Shown here: positions 48,801 to 60,900 of the stretch, piece by piece
Numbering within the stretch: position 1 is the stretch's first letter
Layout of the letters: the number at the start of each line of letters is the position of its first letter
From: Pachypanchax playfairii
Lineage: Eukaryota > Chordata > Actinopteri > Cyprinodontiformes > Aplocheilidae
Assembly: GCA_006937955.1 (NCBI GenBank)
Contig: SSNP01000025.1
Coordinates: 1,353,159 to 1,417,158 of the forward strand
Direction: 5' to 3'
Length of the DNA: 64,000 nt
Made by a program: the position numbers and the translations under genes
The notes under the pieces: model-generated
What the model saw: the letters and a program-made list of their open reading frames with translations, nothing else
Database searches by the model: none
Told to the model about the DNA's origin: nothing

Positions 48801-51800
48801 GTTGGCTTGGCTGGCTGCTGATGCTGATGAGAACTCACTTTTTTCCCTTTTCTAAATGGATCTTTGGACAACAGGGGCTTAGTGGGGGCCAAACTATGAC
48901 CTGGTGAGCATAGAACTGGGAGAGGATACTGGGCCGGGGATGAACCTGCTGCTCTGGTGATCTGATGATGAAACAAAAGGAGAAAAGCAATCCAGTTAAG
49001 ACAGAATAATTCATCAACCTGTAACATCTGTTTTAGTATCTAATAACTTGGGACACTGAAAATGGGGTATTTAAGCTGAAAAAGCCATTATTTAGTATCC
49101 CACAGTTTTGTGGCTCATAATGTACAGGTGGAACATCATCAGGAGTTGATGGCCCACCACGGTCACATCCAGAAGGTTGTGGACTTCAAGCTGCTGGTAG
49201 ACAGTCCTCCTGTAATTGTCCATCAACTCCTTCCTCTTCTTGGCCAAGTCATAGTCCTCCTTCTCGATGGCACATCGCTTCTCCACGTCAAATCGAGCTA
49301 ACCGCTCTCCAACCTGGAAAAGCCAAGGAGAAACAGAGGTAAATGTAGCCTTATAAGCAAAAAGTGGACTTCTATCACAGGTTAAAGGAGAAAGCAGTTT
49401 GAGTGATTTTGCTGGACTGGTGATTTCTTTCATATTTCTAATTCTGCTTATCCTGATAAAACATCGTGTGGATACTGATTTTTTTTTCTGCTCCAGTCTT
49501 GCTCAAAAAGAAACCGCAACACTCACAGTTGTAACTATTTTTGTTCTGTTTTTCACTGTGAAACCTCCAAAAACAGAAAATTAAAAGATTTTTCCAAACC
49601 ATTCTTTGATGTTTTCTAATATTCCTGATTTTTGCAGCTTGTAACTTAATTATATTAAGCTCCCCAAACTTTAGGGATGACTTTGGTGGGTGAAATTCTG
49701 TGATAAATATAGCACCAATGAGCAGTTGAAACTATTTTCAAAGTTAGAATTAAATGTGAAAACACTTGATTTACACGTCTGCGTTGTTTGGAGCTGTCCT
49801 GATGGTTGTGTTACACTTGACATATACAGTTCTGTCCCGGTTCTACAGAAGCAAGAGTGCCACATATGAGGTCACTGATATTAACTACATGGAAAAATGA
49901 CATCAGTTTCCAGTAAGTTGAACATGTAATTTCTCAGTGAGGAAATTCCATTGTGCTGAATTATGTTTCTAACAAGATGCCAGCCGACACCGTCTCCATT
50001 TCAATATTTAATCAGACTTTTCTTTTAAGATCAAACAACTAGTCTAATGTATTTTTAAGTTTCAGCATAAGGAATACTTGAGTAGCATATCTGTTATCAG
50101 TTTCACAACTGGTCTGTTTGTCAGGTAGTCTTTAATCCAGGTGATTGTGGAGGCATCCACCTGTGACTTCTGGAGCTTCATAAAAAATCTTACACAGTCT
50201 ATAGTTATCAAAGACAGATGATAGAGATGTCTAATGGAACAAGTCAGGATGTCTTCAATAGAATTGGAACCTTGTCCTGGGTGAGACTAAGGTTGAAGAG
50301 ATGCAGCAGAATCCCACATAGATCTGGATAGGCCTTCAGTATTCTGGGACTAACATCATCTGGACCTGCTGCCTTGTTCCTGTTCAGTGTCTTCAGCTGC
50401 ATTTTCGCCTGACTGCTAGATACAGACAGACAGAAGGGGAAGGTGAATGAGGGCACATATTCTTCTGATGTTGTTGGAAATGGTGAATCTGCACAAAGAT
50501 TAGGATCCATAAGTGACAGTGAAGCTGTGGTTGGGGGTGGGGGGGTCTGTTGGAGGCATGAGAGCAAGATGGTAAGCTTCTTTCTAAACTGGACCTATTA
50601 AAAAACATAAACATTTCAAACATACTTTAGTAATCATTGAAGGTAAATGAGATGCTGTAGTAACTCTGTGTTTCTTCAGAGAGTGTTTGTAGATGTTCTA
50701 GATGTGGACAGGAAGGATCTCCTGGTTTGTGTTACAGCAGATCTGAAGAAGTTTTAGAATGAAGACACTCTGTTGTTGAGTTGCTGTGTTGTGAAGAGGA
50801 TGATGAGAGTTTTGCATCATGTTCTTCATCCTCTTTTGGACAATCAAATCAAGAGACCCCAGATCAGTTCCCAGAACAGAATCAGCCTTCTTTATCAGTT
50901 TGTTCAGCCTCCATATGTCACCTGCTCTGATGCTCCTCTCCAAACAGTTGACTGCAGGTGTGATAACACTCTTCACAACAGACTTATAATACATCTTCTA
51001 TATCTTGCTGCAAACGTTGAAGGACCTGAGCTTCCTCAGGAAGTCCAGTCTGTTCTGTCCCTTCTTGACAACAGCATCACTGTTGTGTCTACAGTTCAAG
51101 AACATGTCTCGTTTACTGGCTCTGACTTCCATCTAACTGATCATGCTTCTGCTTGAAGCCTGTGATCTCTGTTATCCATATCTTGAGTTTAAATTCTGTT
51201 TGTGCACTTGTCAATCCGTCTTTGTCTCTCTTGTTTATTCTTAAGTAGTTCTTGCAGGTCACCGGTGATCCAGGGTTTGTTATTGTGGAAGCACTTCACA
51301 GTTCTAGTGAGGATAATGTTGTTCCCACATAAATTTAAATAGTCAGTCACACACTCAGTCATAGTGTTGATGTCTTCTCCATGTGGCTCACAGAGTGCAC
51401 CTCAGTCTGTAGCCCCAAAACATCCCTGAAGAGTTTCTTCAGCTTACTGTGACCTCCTCCTCACAGTTCTTTTGATCACAGGTTGCCTCTGAACAAAATG
51501 TTTATTCACAGAGCAGAGAAAGGTTAGATTATTATCTGCCTTGCCTAGAGCAGGTTGTGTAGAAGAACAATATGCATCCCTTTGCATAAACCAAATCTTT
51601 TGTTTTATTTTTTCTAATGGACCAGCTGACAAACTTTTCAAATACTGGAAGTATAAACGAGAGCGAGGTATGGTTAAAATCTCCAGATATTGCCACAAAT
51701 GCATTAGCATGTTGTTTCTGTAGCTTAGTAACAGCTGAGACAATTGAGGTCTTTTGCAGAGTCATTACTGGCAGATGGTGTTATATATCCTGCTTTTAAA

Positions 51801-52340
51801 ATAACACTGGTAGATAATATGGATGGAAAATTACCGCCAACAGTTCAATATCTGGGCTGCACAGATGATATTTCACACAGAATGTCCTGGGTTCCATTAT
51901 TATATTATTAACAAACACTATTATCTCACATTCTTTTCTTTGCTGCTCCTCTTCAAATATCTGTCTGCCTGTATTGCCTGAAATCCTCGTGAAGACACGT
52001 TGGAGTCTGGGATATGCTCCTGTAGCCATGTATCAGTCAAACACTGCATTCCTGCATCTTCAGTGTTTCAAGTTCATTCATCATATTCTCCATTATGCTC
52101 TGCTCAACATCCATGTCTTATTCAATGGGGATGTGGGGTCCCAGTTTTGGTATTATTGATGCTTAGAAATGTCCAGTTAGTGCTCTTGCTTGTAAACAAC
52201 TTGCCTGTTGCTATGGTTACCCATCATAACAAGTGGCAAAAGGGACAGCATGTAAACCGGAATAAAAAAGGTCAAAAAGGGTAAAGTTGGTTTAAGAGCA
52301 GGAGTCTTATGTATGAAGACTAAATAAATTATTAATAAAT

Positions 52341-52385
<45 letters not shown>

Positions 52386-55300
52386 AATAATAATAATAAT
52401 TGATTAATAAAACATGGCATACTTTGAAATAGAGAATACAAATTCTGCACATGATTTTTGAAACTGTGCATTCCTTGCATATCCTAATTAATGTGGAATT
52501 CAATGTGCATGAGTCAATACCAAACACCTTCCTTCAGGTGCACGGTGGTGCAGTTAGTAGCACTATTGCCCTGCAGCGAGAAGGTCCTGGGTTAAAACTG
52601 GGCTGGAATCTGTGCATGGAGTTTGCATGTTCTCCACATGCATGTATGGGTTTTCTGTGGACACTCCGGCTTCCTCTCACAGACCAAAAGTATGCATGAA
52701 GCTAAATGATTACTCTAAATTGTCCCTAGGTGTTAGTGGTTGTTTGTCTGTATGCGGCCCTGTGATGGACCAGCAGTGTTTCCAGGTGTGACCCGCCTCT
52801 CGCCCAATGCTGAAAATAAGCACCAGCTCCCCATAACCCTTCTCTTGGCATGGTCCAATTTAAAAATGCAAATAGATGTAAATATACCACAAGCATGCAG
52901 ATTCTCCTCTGATATGGAAAAAAAAGAATTTCACAGAGTGGGAGTTACACTAGCTGCTGAATGAAACTGAAGTTTGGCACACTGTCCTCTGACATTATCG
53001 CCAAGCATATGAGGAATGAGAAAGGAGTAGGACAGTGTGTGAAACTGTCACAGTAGCACACACCCTCAGATGTAAAGTGAAGGGTGGCTGTTTTGGTGTC
53101 TGTTCTGACTGTTCATATCAAAGATTTTAAAGCCAACACAAAATTTCTTATGGTTGTTAACCAGATTCTTAAACTACAAAGAAATGTAGTTAGGCAGGTC
53201 TTTTTAGAAATAACATGTAATGCGAGTCTCAAACATTCTGAAGGTGCAATGACAGGAGTTTCTGCATGACTACAAAGGCAATTACTGTGTCCATGATAAT
53301 AACATGCATGTTAACAATGTACTAATAATTGAGTTTGTGTGTTGTCTGGGTCCAGGTGAGCTTGTGAATGAGAGCTGGAGAGACATTACCCGACTGACTG
53401 CAGATGGCTGACTGCAGCTGCTGAACTTGTTAAGAATTCATGGTCTGCATGGTAACACTATACACACAGAAGGTTGGTAACAGGAATCTGAACAATGTTT
53501 AACAGCTTTTGTAACAAATAGTAGCAGAATTACACAAGACCCTTGTTAAAACAGAAAAAAAACAAGATTTGGTTTTGCAAAAAAAATTATCCATTGTGTT
53601 GAGAGCATCTGGTTCTATAATAATTTATTATCAAAATGTTTCACCTAAACTTAGATGTTGCCATTTTTTCATAATTAGCAGTAAAATTGTTTGCATATCC
53701 TTCAAATTTGTGATAAAGAAACAGCAGAATTTAGACTAATTGGGATCAATATTTACCTCTTGAAGTCAACAATCAAAAAAGGACATTAAATAAATCCTGA
53801 ATAAATAGATTTCAATTAAAAACATTAGATGCTACTAGTTTGTGAGAATTATTCAGCAATTCAAAATAAAAATATATCTGATGAAACTGAGGGCATTTTA
53901 CCAAGTTTTATCGCAACACCCATTATTTGCTTATGATGTAGCAAAATACAGTCTGCACATACAGTATAACAATCACAACAATCCACCTATTATGATCATG
54001 TGACGTGATAAGCAGTTCTCTGATTTGAATATTTCTTATAGATATATTTTAGTCTGTCATTTACCTTCTGTAGGTCTGCAATGGCCTGTTTCAGATTCTT
54101 AGCTTCCTCAAAGTTTTCCTGTCGGACCATTTCCTGCTTCTTTTGGTCCAAAAGACGAATGATGTGAGCAACTTCAGGGTCCTGGTACATATCAAAGGCC
54201 AAGTCATCAAAAGGGGAGATCATCTCACATTTTCTGATGCAAAAACAAGATACAAAGGCAACAAATATGTTAAAAAATTGGACTCATTGTAAATTAATCC
54301 TTTTCTATTAGATAAATTGGTCAGTTGTTTGTTACTAATATATTTTTTTGTAATTTTTAGCAATCAGTTTCAGTCTCTCAAAGTTTAAAACTGCAACCTT
54401 AAAGAGGCCATTTCACACAAATGTCATGACTCTGTGGTTATTTCTGAAGTATTAACCTGTAATATGAAACATTTTAAATCTAAAAACATTAGGAAACACT
54501 GATTTACTGCCCTTTCAATCGTCTGCGTGAAGATTCGTGCGGCTTCGGCTGCAACTCATTAATATTCATTATGCAAATTTGCTGGACTCAGATTAGCTAA
54601 CAAACTAGCCAATGACATAGGCCTGAGCAATTAATCGTTTAAATTAATTAATTCAAATTTTTTTGTTGCAGGCGATTTAGAAAGTAAATAAATCGATTTT
54701 TTGCATAGTGGCGCTTTTTGGCTCCCCGGGATTTACGTAGCATTGTTTCACATGGTTTGCTGTGACAGACGTGCAGCAAGAGACCCCATGCTGCAACATT
54801 TACCTAAAGCCCATCACAGCCAAAGGCAGCAGCACCACAAACTCATTCTAACACCTGAAACAGAGGCATCCAGCAATGCACCGCAAATAACAGGAAAGAG
54901 ATAAGGTGGAGAACAATCACTGAAGCGGTCACTTAAAGTTGTCGGTTGTTTGTACTTGTTGCTTTTCTTAATAAGTAGGGGGAAAATCTGAAAAAATCGG
55001 AAATCAAACAAAAAAACAATTAATCGGAAATTTTATTTTTAAGCCATATCGCCCAGCCCTACAATGACAACAAGGCTTCCTGTTTCCTTCCCCACTGCAC
55101 ATGGCAACAGCACACCAATGCCCCTTTTCCACCGACAAATCGGCACGGCGCGCTTGAGAGCGGTACAGTATAGCGCGGATCAACTCGCTTGAGGCGGTGG
55201 AAACATAAAGCGGACGTAAGAGGGGATATGGGCGTGCCCATCTGGCTATGAAAAGTGGCGCAAAAGTCTTTGTCCGCGACGTCACAGCGCGTGAAACAAC

Positions 55301-57891
55301 AACAACAATGGCGGATATACGTGTGTTTTTGTACTTTGCGCTCTCTCTGTGGTTCATTTTGGTTGGTTTGATTTTTGGTTCTTGTGGAGGAAGTCGCCAT
55401 TGTCCAAAGTCAATTGTATTTTAAAACAAAATATTTGTATAGTTGCTAGGAGTTTTTTTAAAGCCTTTTGCGGGAGCGCTTCTATATCACACCACGTGAA
55501 CGCCAAACTCAGCCGGGCCAATCAGGGGCTACCACTACGTAGTAGTCGTGTCACTGGTAGCAGTTTACTGGACCAATCAGTAGACAGGTGGGCGTGTGGG
55601 CCCGCTTTGGGCCGCTTCAGACCACCTCCTCGGTGGTCTGAAAAAAGAGGCCGGGTTGGCGCGGAATGACGCGGTTAAGACCCGAGAAAGGCGGTGGAAA
55701 AGGGTCCGCAGGGGGCTGAAGTGAACCGAGCCGCACCATGTTCTGTTGGTGGAAAAGCGGCACAAGTATCTTCCTGCTTTTAGCTTTTAGCCAGCAGCCT
55801 GCTAGGCGTGGTCTCAACTGCGGGAGTTGATGAATACTAATGAGCAGAGGAGTTGTGATGTAACAAATACAGGCCATTCGAACTAGCTGCAGAGCTTCTC
55901 AAAAAATTATTTTAAATTGGGACGTTTTTTGAATAGTTGACAACTGAATTATTGTTTCAGTTCTAATTTAAAACATTTTGTCTAAGATTGTTGTAGATTA
56001 AAAACTGGGTTTCAATTCAAAGTTAAATGGGCTTGTTGTTGTGCAATCCCTCACCAAAGTGGGAAAAAAGCACTTAATGACTCCCTCCTACCCTCATCTT
56101 CCTTGCATCCCTTGCAGGTGGCCAGACCCTGTGGTGAAACATGTGTGGGGGGATGACACAATAAAAAATATATATATTTTGAACAGTGCTTTTTTTCTTT
56201 GCACAAGCCACCACATGCATTGTCTTCAGATGGTTGTCTTCCAGATTGAATCACTTTGTTGAACAGCGTTATTGTCACAAGATAAAGAAACCAGGGTTCA
56301 ACGGCCAAGCCTCACCCCATGAAAGTCGCGTCCAAGGCGGCTTCCTGCTGAGGACTGCAGAGGTAGTGTTCAATCAGCTGCTCTCTGCTTGGCTGGGGGT
56401 AAACAGATGGACAAATCACACACACACATGCATATACTGTGTACTTTTGCAATACTGTGAGATGCAACACTGCAAGATCTGACAAAATCTGGTATTTTAA
56501 TTAAAATTATTTTAAGGAGACCATAAAATGTATCCATCAGTTTAGGTAATGACCTGTGAATAAATAAATAACCTTCCACACAAACTGCCTACAGATAGAA
56601 AGACAGAATCACGAACAGATGAACACGCACATAAGATCCTTCCTGTCCACAGCTAGACCCCTCTACTGTGGTTCTCTGAAGAAAAACTGAGTTATACTGC
56701 AACATCTAATTTCCATTCAAGGATTAATAAAGTATGTTTGGATTTGAGTTTGATTAAACAGTACTCACATACAAACCTAAACTCTGTCCTTCCTCACTGC
56801 CTCAAGGGTTCAACAGTCCACAGTAAATGCAGAAATCCCTTTCAAATTTAATAATTACAATAATAGACACAACGTTCTTTTCACATCCCAGCCCCAAAAC
56901 ATTAATTTGCATTTTGAAAAAGTTACAAACTTCCTTGTTTAGCTCTATTTCCTGCTACCTGAAAAAGTAATGAAAAAGGAAGAAAAACAGCACGCTATTT
57001 ATGAAGTAGAACAAATTTTCAAATGTTTGTTCGTTAGCATGCGTCTCTGAGGAAACAGGAAAGAGGACGTCCTTATGTAAAATAGTCTATTTTTTCTGAT
57101 TATTCTGTTGAGTCACAATTAAAAGGTAATTTAGATTTTCTGTATTTTAGATTAGTTTTGTCAGTTTTAAGTTATTTCCATGATCATTGTGTTTTTTTCT
57201 TTATTTAATGGAATGCAACAATTAAAAAAAAAAAAATCAACATTTAGACTTTAGTTCCAAAACCTGTGTGAACACCTACTACTTTAGACTTATTTCTAAA
57301 CAGCTAAATGAAGCCGAACATCACCAGGACATAGTTTTTGTCAGTGATATTAGCCTCCAAATATTTAATAACACATAATAATTACTACCAACAACTGACA
57401 TAAATGTATTTTTGTGTTGTACTTAGATCACAGTATGAACCACAGATGTTTTGTAACAATTGTGTTTTTTCTGATTAATCTGAATGCACTGTGATATAAA
57501 GCCAACTACAGTAAAATCAAATGCTAAGTTTGAAAATTTGTGTAACATTAGCCAGAGAGCTAATAAAAAGAGTAGTGTGTACCCACTGATGTAGGTGGAG
57601 TAAACCTGGGCCATGATGTTTAGGTAAACAACTCTTCAAGCTGAATATAATTGCTCTTTCTTTCTTTCTATATATATATCTATATATATAACCACTATGG
57701 TTTGTTTTTAAATGACAAGACAACTTCCACCCACAGAACAGAAACAGGAGAAGGAGCTCCAGACGACTCTCCAGGCAAGATCTTTGCTGTGATGGAGGTG
57801 CTTGGTTGGATTAAAGGAGCAACAATGCATAGCCTGTTCACTGGAATCTGTGCGAGTGGGTGTTCATGTCTTTACATGTATTTCTATGTGT

Positions 57892-57964
<73 letters not shown>

Positions 57965-60900
57965 AAGGTACTCTCCCTCCTCAGAGAGCCATCCATCTGC
58001 AGGACTATCTTATTACACCAACTAACTGTAGGCCTCCTGTTATATTACATAGTGCCCTCCCTTTGTGTTTCATTACTACACGCTTGATGCGTATGTATAC
58101 ACACATAAAACACTCAGGTAAACATTCAAACATAGAGGGTTAAATAATCAACTAAAGCTATGTGAATGACATATATATGTAGAATATACACATAACAAAA
58201 CCAAATACGTTTAAAAATTTCACCTGGAAGTTACATCAAGAATTTGATTTGCAGTTTATTGCAAAACACTTAATTTTTTCTGTTTCCTTTGGTAAAGAAA
58301 TTTTAGCATCTTTTTACAGCACGAAAAAGAATTAACAGAAAATAAACAAAGTGTTTAGTATGTGGCAGATATTTAATAAGAAACCACCAGTGTCACGTCT
58401 TAATGTGACCAATGAGTCAAAGGCCATTCAGTCTGAGTTCATGTATAATTAAACACCAATTAACTTTGATCTGACGCACTGATGAGGTGGAAAAGTAAAG
58501 TAAACATCGCCATCTTCTGTCAAGCACATAGAAGTTCATTATTAACTGTCATGAGAAAGTTCACTTACTGTTGTGATAAGAGCAAGTCCATCCAAAGAAT
58601 CTCCCAGAACATTAATGGCAACCAAAGCAACCTGTAAACAGAAAAATGTTCATTTTCAAATGGCTTGAAATTAAAGGTGGTGTATGGAATATTTTCAATA
58701 AAAGCAAAATTTTTAATAAAATAATGCCTCCACGGGGTGTTTAGAGGATTGTAGAATGAAAATACAGCATTTCCTTTAAAAATTATATTTGAAGTAAAAT
58801 ATTATAAAATATTAATTTTGGCATGCACGACGTTGGCCTTTTGTTTACATCTACCAGCCAATAGCTGGCAGAGCAGCGGGCACCATTTTGGGTTGCCTAA
58901 TACCGTAAATAATCCAGCACAGTGAGGCTGGCACTGGGGAGTCTACAGGTCAAGTAGCTGGAAGCACAGAGGACATGTGGTGATTATATATACCTTATTT
59001 GCTTGCCATAGAGGGTTTCCCATGTGACAAGCAAGTTCTGTGTGGGAACGTTTTAATAGCAGCTATTAGCAGCTAGCTAACATGTAGCTGCAGCATGTGG
59101 CTGAAGTGGATGAGCGCTTCGGGCCACTGTTTCGACTGGAAGACACACTTCGGAGGATTTTATTGCTTTTTTTTTATTTTATTGGATAATTGGGGTGTGC
59201 AGGATTGTGTGTGAGGAGGACAGAGGATCTTAAGAGGGGCTGCAGGAAGTTTTGGAGCAGCAGTGCAACTGTGAACTCTTTGCCACGGACTGAATCAATG
59301 ACTGAGCTTCAAACAGGTAGGAGCTGCTTTTATCAGAGTCAGTGTGTAATCAGCGGGGCTGGAGAGCATGTTTAGTGAACTGAACTCATGATATTTTATT
59401 GTTCTGCTCAGATCGGGGATCAGAGTGGGTTTGGTGAGGAATATTGGTTAGCCTGAGCATCTGAGCGCGGGCGTGGGGGGGTTAACGAGCCTGGCACCCA
59501 GATGGCTGAAGGCTTTGTGCTGTGTTATTCTGTTCCAAGTTCCAAATACCACCTTTAAATAATTATGAGAGATTATTCAGTATTCTTAATAATAATAATC
59601 ATCATCATCATAAACTATAAACAGATGTAATGAGCTATTTAGAACTATCAAATTGAACATAATATGTTCATAGCTATAAAAAAGTATTTACACATCTAGC
59701 TTCCAGCAACATTAGCTGTTAAATAACTTAACACAATCAACACCTCATCAAACAGTAAAGAGTGGCTAAAATAAACCCACAGAGGGGGACGCTGACAGCA
59801 TTGCTACTGGGTACAATGATGACAGCAAACTAATTGCTGCTCTTTAGAGTCTCAAGTAACAGACACCCAAATAAAAACTACTGTGTTGTTTGATTTTTTT
59901 CCCCTCAAATTAAAAAAGAAATTAAACACGTCTCACAAGATATTAGTTATAATGTGAGTGATGCAAGCGTCATGTGTTTTAACGTTAAATTATAAAACAG
60001 TTATCATCCATCCGTCCGTCTATCCATCCATCCATCCATCCATCCATCCATCCATCCATCCTCTGGTGCTTATCTGAATCTGGGTGATAGGGTAACGGTT
60101 TCAACAGAGACCCTCAGACCTCCCTCTCCCCAGCCACGTCCTCCAGCTTGACACATATAAAGATCATTATCAGACTGTGAAAAATACGAATTGTACCTGA
60201 CTGTAGTGATTGTACCGGTTGGAATGGTTTCTGTGGAGGGTTATTCTCAGATATATTCCAATGGCATCAACATGGACTGACTTCAACTCCCGAGCTTTAA
60301 AACCCGTCCTCTCATTATTCGACAGAGACACATACCTGTTAGGAGTACAACACTGTTGTGTTACTTCAGCTTCTAGGCTCTGTGATGGCTTCAGTCAGCC
60401 CATTTTACCTTAAAAAATCTGATCTGACTCATAAAAGTAAAAGAAAACAAAACTATCATCCTATCTATCAATAAGTTGCTTTCTAACTTTGTTTTGTAGC
60501 TCAGTATAATTTACAACTGATGTTAAGTAGATCTAACACATTGTGTCCCAATATTTAAACATAATGATGATCCAAGTATGAGAGTGAAAACTAAGTCTGA
60601 CCAAATCTCAGGTCTCACCCAAGTCTTTGAAACTGCCCAGGAAACTCTGGGGCATTGGTTTCAGGAAGGCTGTCTCCAATATGGAATTCAACCTTGGCTG
60701 GGATCAGGTACTGGTGAGCCAGCAGCTGAAGCTTCCTTATCCTGCTTCTCTCCACCAGCTGGAGGGTGATGTGTTGAGGATAGGAGCACTGCCTGCAGAA
60801 TATTCGAGTCACAGAATTACAGTTGATTTAAAAAGAAAAGACATTTAGGAGAAATAGTAAGAACATTCGAAAAGTCAATTTTATAGTTTCCCAGCTCTGT

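Noticed and set aside
50773..51156. 127-codon plus-strand frame
   Set aside because: Antisense of the LINE RT C-terminus and linker, which is the strand with recognisable motifs.
52177..52527. 116-codon frame with a long Cys/Tyr run
   Set aside because: Product of the (AAC)n-(AAT)n microsatellite.
57651..58087. Plus-strand frames with Cys-Val repeats
   Set aside because: Product of the (TG)n microsatellite.
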